A DNA stretch of 64,000 nucleotides from Pleodorina starrii. Its lineage: Eukaryota; Chlorophyta; Chlorophyceae; Chlamydomonadales; Volvocaceae. Under the pieces are notes generated by a model that worked only from the letters and a program-made list of their open reading frames with translations, did not search any database and was not told where the DNA came from. The stretch spans positions 203,501 through 267,500 of the forward strand of contig BRXU01000034.1 of NCBI GenBank assembly GCA_030267565.1, read 5' to 3'. Positions 58,020 to 64,000 of the stretch are shown piece by piece. The translations under genes and the position numbers were made by a program. Position 1 is the stretch's first letter. The number at the start of each line of letters is the position of its first letter.

Positions 58020-59160
58020 GTGGGAGGGAAGTTGCAGCGGTTCGGAGCGGGTGGCTACTGTCGCGGTTTGGGTGGTGGCTGGGAGAGACTTTCAAGCGCT
58101 GGTGCTGCTTGGGTATGTCGAGCGTTTGGGAGGGAGGGGATGTCTGGGGCCCGCTCGCGTTCACCACGGTCTCGCCACGAGGCCCTAGGGGCACCCTTCT
58201 GAACTATTGGAAGCTCTGAAAGCTTGCGGGATTGCTGTTTGGAGTGCTGTTGTGCGTGATGCGCCTATGAAGAATACGTGCACGGGAACGATCATGGGAG
58301 GTGGGGCGGGGAGCCCCCGCGCGCCGTGTTTCTGGCCCGAGTATGACTGCGGTAAGGAATCCAACTCGAATGGCAATCGGTGTATGTACTTCCGACACTT
58401 GGGGGAACGGTCTACGGACTGTGGAAACCAGGACAGAGGAAACGGGCCGCATGTAATATTGGTGAAGGTCTTGGTTGCGGAACATACAGGCCTATCTGCC
58501 GGGACCGCAGATCGTGAACATACCAATCGCAACGCAATGCATTTCCTTCGGCCACGGCTTCGGCCACGACAGTCTCAGGGGCGGAACGCACCGTATCGCG
58601 GTTCACTTGGTCCACTGTAAACCGATTCATTCAAACCCATCCGACCCATAACCGGTACACCACTCGCACGGACGGACGCTTACCACCCAAAACGCACGTG
58701 CCATCAAGTGAACTACGCTCTGTCCTCTTACGTATCATTCCTGAGATCTGGAGCCCATTGTAACCACTACCACTCCTACTTGCACTACTGCCTCCTGCAG
58801 ACACTGTCCGCGCAAAGCTGCCCCAGGTCTCGAAGCGACCGAGTGCGCGCCGCCGACTGACAGCTATAGCTCCGCGCTAACGATCGGCAAAAGGGCCGGC
58901 AGGCGGCCGGCCCGTGGGGTTGGGTCAAGAGGCCCTCTTTGCTCACAGCACAGACCCCGCATGCAGTGGGGCCCTACACTGGTAACCACGCACCCTTACG
59001 ACCACCACAGGCCACCTCGGGCCACAGCCGTCGGTCAAAGCAAGCCGTCGGTCAACACACACCGCCGACAACTGGTGCCCAAACCCCAAATCTGGCGCCC
59101 ACCTACATAATCCACCCGCAAGCTGTCCCTGTACCCGCCCATGCGCCCGTCTCACACCGC
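58020..59160. other. Convergent intergenic region between DHX37 and BTB genes
   Basis: 1.1 kb with the 3' ends of both genes. TGTAA words at 58452-58456 and 58616-58620 (plus strand) are candidate polyadenylation signals for DHX37, 430 to 600 bases after its stop. A frame at 58207-58620 is open but resembles nothing and lies in the probable 3' untranslated region. Confidence 0.5.
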
Positions 59161-61080
59161 TCACTGCGTCTCCAGCTCCCCCGCTTTCCCAAAGCTAAGG
59201 CAGCCCCACAGCTTCCCATCCTTCAGGTAGGGCCCAAAGGAGGCGAGCAGCTGCTGCAGCCGCTGCTGGTGCGTACACTTGACCGGCAGTGCATTGTGCG
59301 TGCCCCAGCCACACCTCTCCCCGCCAAGGCCGACCCCGCACAATTTGCCCGCAAACATGTGGTCCGCCTTCCGCTGGCCGCCGACCCACTTGTACACCAC
59401 CACGCGGTAGAACCCGGGGCTCGCCAGTAGCGACGCCCAGGTCTGGTTGAGCCGCAACACGGACGGCATTTGGCAATACACATAGATGTCTGCCGCATCT
59501 TTGCCTTTGGTGAACTTGACGCCGGGGTACCACTCCAAACCGTTGGCAACAACACAGGGCCCACTACTGGTGAACTCGCCGTACATGTTTACGGTATCAG
59601 TCGACTGGAATTCCGCCCACAACTTCGTGGCGTCCACGCTCCACTCGTAGGACCTGCTGCCGCCGCTGCCGCTGCCCTCCCCAGCAGTCGGTTCTGGCCG
59701 CGGTACGGCGCGGTACCAAGCGGACGAAACGTCGTACCCTTCTGAGTCAGCGCCCCGCCGTATCCCAGCCCTCTCGTCCTCAGGTGCGGATGCGTAATCG
59801 TGCACGATCCGCAGCTCCTGGGCGCTGATGATGGAGCGCTTGTCATCAACCCGACATGCGAGGAGAGGCAGCAGCCGGACGAGGTACGTCCTGCTGAGCT
59901 GGGTGAGCCGAATCAGCTTGAGCAGCCGCTGCTCGCTTTCCGCGGTGCAGCTCGGGTGCGCTTCCAGCCACGTCAGCAGCATCAGCAGCACCGTGGACTC
60001 GCTGTCGGTGGCGAAGGAGTCGCAGTCCAGCAGCGCCTCCATGGCGGCGGCGGGCAACGCCTCCATCTGCTTCCGCACCTCTTGGTCGTTCATGAGGGAG
60101 GGCGCGTCGCCGAACGCCCACGCCAGCAGCTCCCCCACCAACACCGGTCCGCCCGTGGATGAAGGCACGACCGCCGGCGCTGCGCCTGCCTCCTGCTGCT
60201 GCTGCTGTTGGCCACTGTCCGGCGCTGAGCCCGCGTGCTTCACCAGCTGCTGCCGGCAGACGTCGAGGAGCTTGCGCAGTGTGGCCGGTGCCATGTCGGC
60301 GCGGGAAAGCAAATCCCGGCAGCAGTACAGCTGCGAGACACCGGCCAGGGGACCTCCTGCCTGCTGCTGCTGGCTGGGCTGTGCAGCAGTGATCAGCGCG
60401 AGCAGGGCCTCATCGCAGGCCTCGGTGCAGTCCTCCACCTGCAAGTGGGCGGCCTGGCGCCGCACCCGCAGCAGCGTGGCCGCGTCGCTCGCATCAAGCT
60501 TGCCCGTGTACAAGAACTTGACCGCCGACAGCGCGTGCTGCAGATCACCGGGGCTGTCTAGCGGCACGTGCAGAACGGCGCCATAGCCCTGCTCCTCCAC
60601 CCACCGACCGAGCTGGGCGCGGAACCGTTCTGACCCGCCGCTGAGGATGAGCGTGTGTGCGGGCAGCGGGTCGCCCAAAGCCATGCTGTCGGAGGGCAGC
60701 GCCTCGGGCTGGGAATTCCTCTGGGTCTGCACCGTCCTCCTGCGCTTGGCTGGAGGTTTTGCCGCTTTCGACCCGCCGCGCTCGCTCGACTGAGTTGTTG
60801 GCGCGCCTGCGATGTCGGATGCGGCTTCAGCGGCAGCCCCTGGCTGTTGCCCAGCGGGGCCGTCAGACGAATCCGAACCTGTCTCACCGGAAATATCCTT
60901 GAGCTCCTTGTCAGCAGCTGGCCCCTTTTCTGCTGCGCTGTCCTGCTGCTGTTCCTGCGCGCTGGCCTCCTTCAGGCCCTCAGCCACAGCTGTGGAGTTG
61001 CAACAAAAAACCAGACTGCAATCCGAATTTTCCTGTTGGCCGAACGCTTGAGAAAGGAACGCAATCGTGCGGGCAGACAT
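59161..61080 (-). CDS. BTB/POZ-BACK domain protein, single exon
   Basis: BTB-BACK proteins commonly serve as substrate adaptors of Cullin-3 ubiquitin ligases; that role is inferred only from the fold. The 639-codon frame is open without introns, unlike all its neighbours. The BTB domain begins with QENSDCSLVF (about 16-25) and resumes with LPAHTLILSGGSERFRAQLG (about 139-158), LDSPGDLQHALSAVKFLYTG and DASDAATLLRVRRQAAHLQV. About 110 residues of low complexity lie between, including a basic KPPAKRRRTVQ segment that could be a nuclear signal. A BACK-like helical region follows (about 240-420). The C-terminal third, with EFQSTDTVNMYGEF and LKDGKLWGCLSFG, is a conserved-looking domain I cannot name. 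The family is expanded in chlamydomonads. Confidence 0.85.
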   Translation of the reverse strand: MSARTIAFLSQAFGQQENSDCSLVFCCNSTAVAEGLKEASAQEQQQDSAAEKGPAADKELKDISGETGSDSSDGPAGQQPGAAAEAASDIAGAPTTQSSERGGSKAAKPPAKRRRTVQTQRNSQPEALPSDSMALGDPLPAHTLILSGGSERFRAQLGRWVEEQGYGAVLHVPLDSPGDLQHALSAVKFLYTGKLDASDAATLLRVRRQAAHLQVEDCTEACDEALLALITAAQPSQQQQAGGPLAGVSQLYCCRDLLSRADMAPATLRKLLDVCRQQLVKHAGSAPDSGQQQQQQEAGAAPAVVPSSTGGPVLVGELLAWAFGDAPSLMNDQEVRKQMEALPAAAMEALLDCDSFATDSESTVLLMLLTWLEAHPSCTAESEQRLLKLIRLTQLSRTYLVRLLPLLACRVDDKRSIISAQELRIVHDYASAPEDERAGIRRGADSEGYDVSSAWYRAVPRPEPTAGEGSGSGGSRSYEWSVDATKLWAEFQSTDTVNMYGEFTSSGPCVVANGLEWYPGVKFTKGKDAADIYVYCQMPSVLRLNQTWASLLASPGFYRVVVYKWVGGQRKADHMFAGKLCGVGLGGERCGWGTHNALPVKCTHQQRLQQLLASFGPYLKDGKLWGCLSFGKAGELETQ

Positions 61081-63039
61081 TTTGAAGATGTTTACACTTG
61101 AGATTAAAGGGGCGACTTATCACAAGGCTTAGGGGCTGTTTACATATGACTGAAACTATGCCGCGCAGAAACATTTATGTAGCCGAAATGGTTTCTGCCA
61201 GACAGCCCTGCTGCCAGATGTTCACATGTACGACCGAAACTCGTATTTGAATAAATGTCTAATCTGCCGATTTCGATAGTGGCCTCCATGGAAATCGTGG
61301 AAATACTCCTCAAACATGTAATCAATAACACCAAAACACACAGACGACGCGTTGCAACACACAACGACCGCGGAAAGTCAAGGGTCGCCGGATCGAAAGC
61401 TAACGGACTAGCCAACGGACTAGTGCACAGCGGCACTGCTCCCGTCAGCCAGTTGAAGGGCGGCACGATCCAGGCGGGGCGAACTTATTCTCCCAGACGA
61501 CGGGTGAATAGGATCTGCCAAAGGCATTCGGTGGTTTTAACCGCCATACTATACTGGATATGGGCAATCCTCGGCATGCCTCTACTTCGACTCTAAAGCT
61601 AGACTATACACAAGCCGTGTCTACACGACCATGTCCAACCGTGTCTACACGGCGCGGTATACATGGCCGTGTTGGACACGGTCGTGTTGAAGCGGCCGTG
61701 TATAACACTATCGGTATCTTTTTGCAATACACGGCTATGTTGAAGCAGACTGGTAAAGGTGACTCGATCGAGCTTGTTGGGGAGGCCTGATCGGGCCTTT
61801 CTGTCCGAGCCGGGCCTAGGGATCCGGCCGTACTGGATCACGAGCGGCACTCAGCTCCCGCTCAGGCAGTGATCGCCGGAGTGACGGCACTCAGATCCCG
61901 TCTTCCGGAGTAGATTCCGCGGCGTTCCTCCATCCCTGACCCAGGCAGGGTTTCTGGTGTGGGGGGGTTGGGCGCGGACTATGACATAGGAAACATGTTC
62001 ACTTTGCCCGCATGCTGGGCAATCTTAAGACTTTCAGACACTCAGTGCCCAGTGAAGGAATGTGCACATTGGGGACAATGAATGCTATTTTCATATACTG
62101 CGTGAGGACGGAGGTTGGGGGCATCACCTTTCTGATCTGGGAAAGGGGTCGGCGCTGGGAGAGGGCGTTCTCAACTATGCACGGGCACTGGGGTTTCACG
62201 GCTTTCCTTGGGGCGTGGTGCTGGGCGGCAATGTACAGCTGTGGGTTGCGCTTGCTAGCGCACCTACGCACGCCAGTCAGATATACAGTTTGTGCTCCAC
62301 TGTGGCGCCGCGTTCGTACGTTGCGCGGCCCAGGAGTGGCCGGTCCTAACGCGCGCATATGCACGGGCTTCGATGCTTGCCTGTACGCGCAGTCTGCGCA
62401 CTTTGCTCGCTCACTTGCCACGGGCGGTTTGTGCTCTCTGCAATGTACGCAGTCCGTGCCTTTGCTTGTATGTATCGGTCGCGAGCGAGCGGGCGTTGGA
62501 TGGCCCCTGTTGATGGAGCCCGCTTGTTAGCTGCACGTCGTCGCGCGGACGCAGCGTCTTAATGTGTTGGGCCTTGCATCCGTGTTTAGGACGTGTTTTT
62601 GGAGCCATGCCCTGACCGCACATGAACCTCCTGAATAAAGGGCAACTGACTACCTACCTCTCCGCAGGTCCGCTACACACGGCCTGCTTACACCAAAAGC
62701 GGGACTGCCGGAGGCCCTTACTTGTAATATAAATTCAAATAACGGCGGCAAAAAAGGACGCTTACAGTTTAACCGTCGCCACCGTACTGCAGTTTAGTCA
62801 GACGTCTCGAAAGCCAACTGACGAGCTAGGAGCTACAGTCTTGCTGCCAGCAGAAATTTGGACATTTGACGTCATGACTATCGATTATCCTAAGCGCACC
62901 GTATGAACTAGGACATTTGTTATGTCAGGCAGATGCCACTTGGCCAGCTTACCTCAGCGCCTTTGCGTCTAAGCTGCTTGAGAATTTCGGTGACGACATT
63001 ACCATTGTAATTGTTATACTTTTACTAATACAGAAGGAC
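61081..63039. other. Intergenic region upstream of the BTB gene and the last gene
   Basis: About 2 kb of lower-GC DNA between divergent starts. It contains the nested inverted repeat at 61614-61687. No coding sequence or RNA gene was recognised; the frames at 62012-62530 show no family similarity. Confidence 0.55.
61614..61687. repeat. Nested inverted repeats with a duplicated palindrome
   Basis: An outer pair, ACACGACCATGTCCAA (61623-61638) and TTGGACACGGTCGTGT (61672-61687), matches with one G-T wobble. Inside it lies a perfect small palindrome, CCGTGT-CT-ACACGG (61639-61652). CCGTGTCTACACG also occurs directly before, at 61614-61626. The element lies between divergently transcribed genes. 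Confidence 0.85.
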
Positions 63040-64000
63040 ATGGAAAGCGAAGGCAGAACCAAGAACACAACGCTGGATGCCAAGGTGAGGGCCGTAAATT
63101 ACCAGCCTTTCTGACAAAATCCGTCAGGCACAGTAAAGCTCTTCGACCTTACGCCGCGCCCATCCCAGGCCTTCCAGCGCGACATGGCGGTCCTCGCAGC
63201 GGCAACAACGCCCTTGCTTGCCGCCTACAAGGCAGGCAAACAGCCGAACGCAGCTTTACTGTCTCGCTTCAAAGACGCCGCAGTTTCAATCCTACTCTCA
63301 ACGCGCGGTCCTTGCAAGAACGAGGGCGACCGTGCCGCGACCGCCATATTGCGCAGCAAGCTGCTCACGCCGCTCCTGCAGCTCCACGCTTACTTGCTCA
63401 GAGACGACCGCGGTGACTACCGCGAATCCTCACCGGCGGTTGTTTCGCTGGTCGTGCTGGGCTCCATCCTGTTCCGCTGCCTGCAGCTCTCCGGCGCACC
63501 GGCAGACGTCATTGCAGCTGCCCAGCAACTAGCAATCAAGTTGCTGCGAATGGGCACCCTGCGCTGCTACTGTCGGATCTTAAACGCGCTTCTGGACAGT
63601 CCCGCGCAGCCTTCGCAGCGGAAGCAGAAACAGAAACAGCAGCGCGGCGCGGCGGCCCACGCCGCGGGCCGCAGCAGCGGCGGCGCAGCCGCCGACTCCC
63701 AATCAACCATGGACATCGAGGCCCTGCGGTTGCTGCGTCGGATGGAGACCACAGACCACGTGCTATCCACATTCGTTGAGTTCATCGACGGATGCGCCTG
63801 CCTGGCGGGCTGTGACGATGACCTTTTGGAAACGTACGCCAGCCGACTCGAGCCCGGCGCAGCGACGGCGTCCGCCGCCGGTGCCGCCGCGTCCGACGGG
63901 GGGAGCAACAGCTGTGGCGGCGGCGGCGGCAGCGTCCAGCAGCTGCGCGCCATCCTGGCTTCGGAGGTGCACGCGACGCAGACCCTGGAGCACCTCACCC
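63040..64000 (+). CDS. Unrecognised protein, N-terminal part (runs off the window)
   Basis: Exon 1 63040-63084 (MESEGRTKNTTLDAK), then exon 2 from 63169 (AFQRDMAVLAAATTPLLAAY), open to the window end: 292 codons. The phase agrees and the acceptor ATCCCAG is good. The frame also extends upstream of 63040 to an ATG at 62917, so the start is uncertain. The protein looks helical (SKLLTPLLQLHAYLLRDDRG, LVVLGSILFRCLQL) with Gln/Gly/Ala runs, in the style of the large MYND-terminated algal proteins. No domain is recognisable in this part. That family membership is a guess. Confidence 0.6.

Overview
The window is nuclear DNA of a green alga, most likely a volvocine/chlamydomonad (Chlamydomonas-Gonium-Volvox group). 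The evidence is very high GC coding sequence split by many GT-AG introns, long Ala/Gly/Ser/Pro runs inside conserved proteins, TGTAA-type polyadenylation signals behind two genes, a radial-spoke gene (RSP7) and a chloroplast sulfate permease gene (SULP1) whose spliced length is 411 codons. The exact species cannot be read from the sequence. All exon models were built by eye from reading frame, splice signals and family similarity; there are no transcript data behind them.

Layout. 34-14230 (+): 3' part of a receptor-type class III nucleotidyl cyclase with tandem cyclase domains, the first split by an insertion of about 2,300 residues. 17619-23015 (+): RSP7-like radial spoke protein (RIIa domain plus EF-hands). 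24386-28319 (-): CPBP-family intramembrane glutamic protease, with a 1,551-bp non-autonomous hAT transposon in its last intron. 28710-31366 (+): WBP11/ELF5-like splicing-associated protein, divergent from the protease. 33676-35079 (-): SULP1. 36479-40794 (-): large protein with a C-terminal MYND zinc finger, flanked by repeats that suggest the remains of a tandem duplication. 42477-48184 (+): SETD6-like SET-domain protein methyltransferase. 48980-58019 (+): DHX37/Dhr1-type DEAH-box ribosome-assembly helicase. 59161-61080 (-): single-exon BTB/BACK protein. 63040-64000 (+): 5' end of an unrecognised gene that runs off the window.

The genes do not form a pathway; this is ordinary eukaryotic gene order with divergent pairs (protease/WBP11, MYND/SETD6) and convergent pairs (RSP7/protease, WBP11/SULP1, DHX37/BTB). 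Recurring themes are large low-complexity insertions inside folded domains (cyclase, SETD6, DHX37, BTB), two probable GC-AG introns, and short repeats and palindromes confined to introns and intergenic DNA. No rRNA, tRNA, CRISPR or organellar sequence was recognised.
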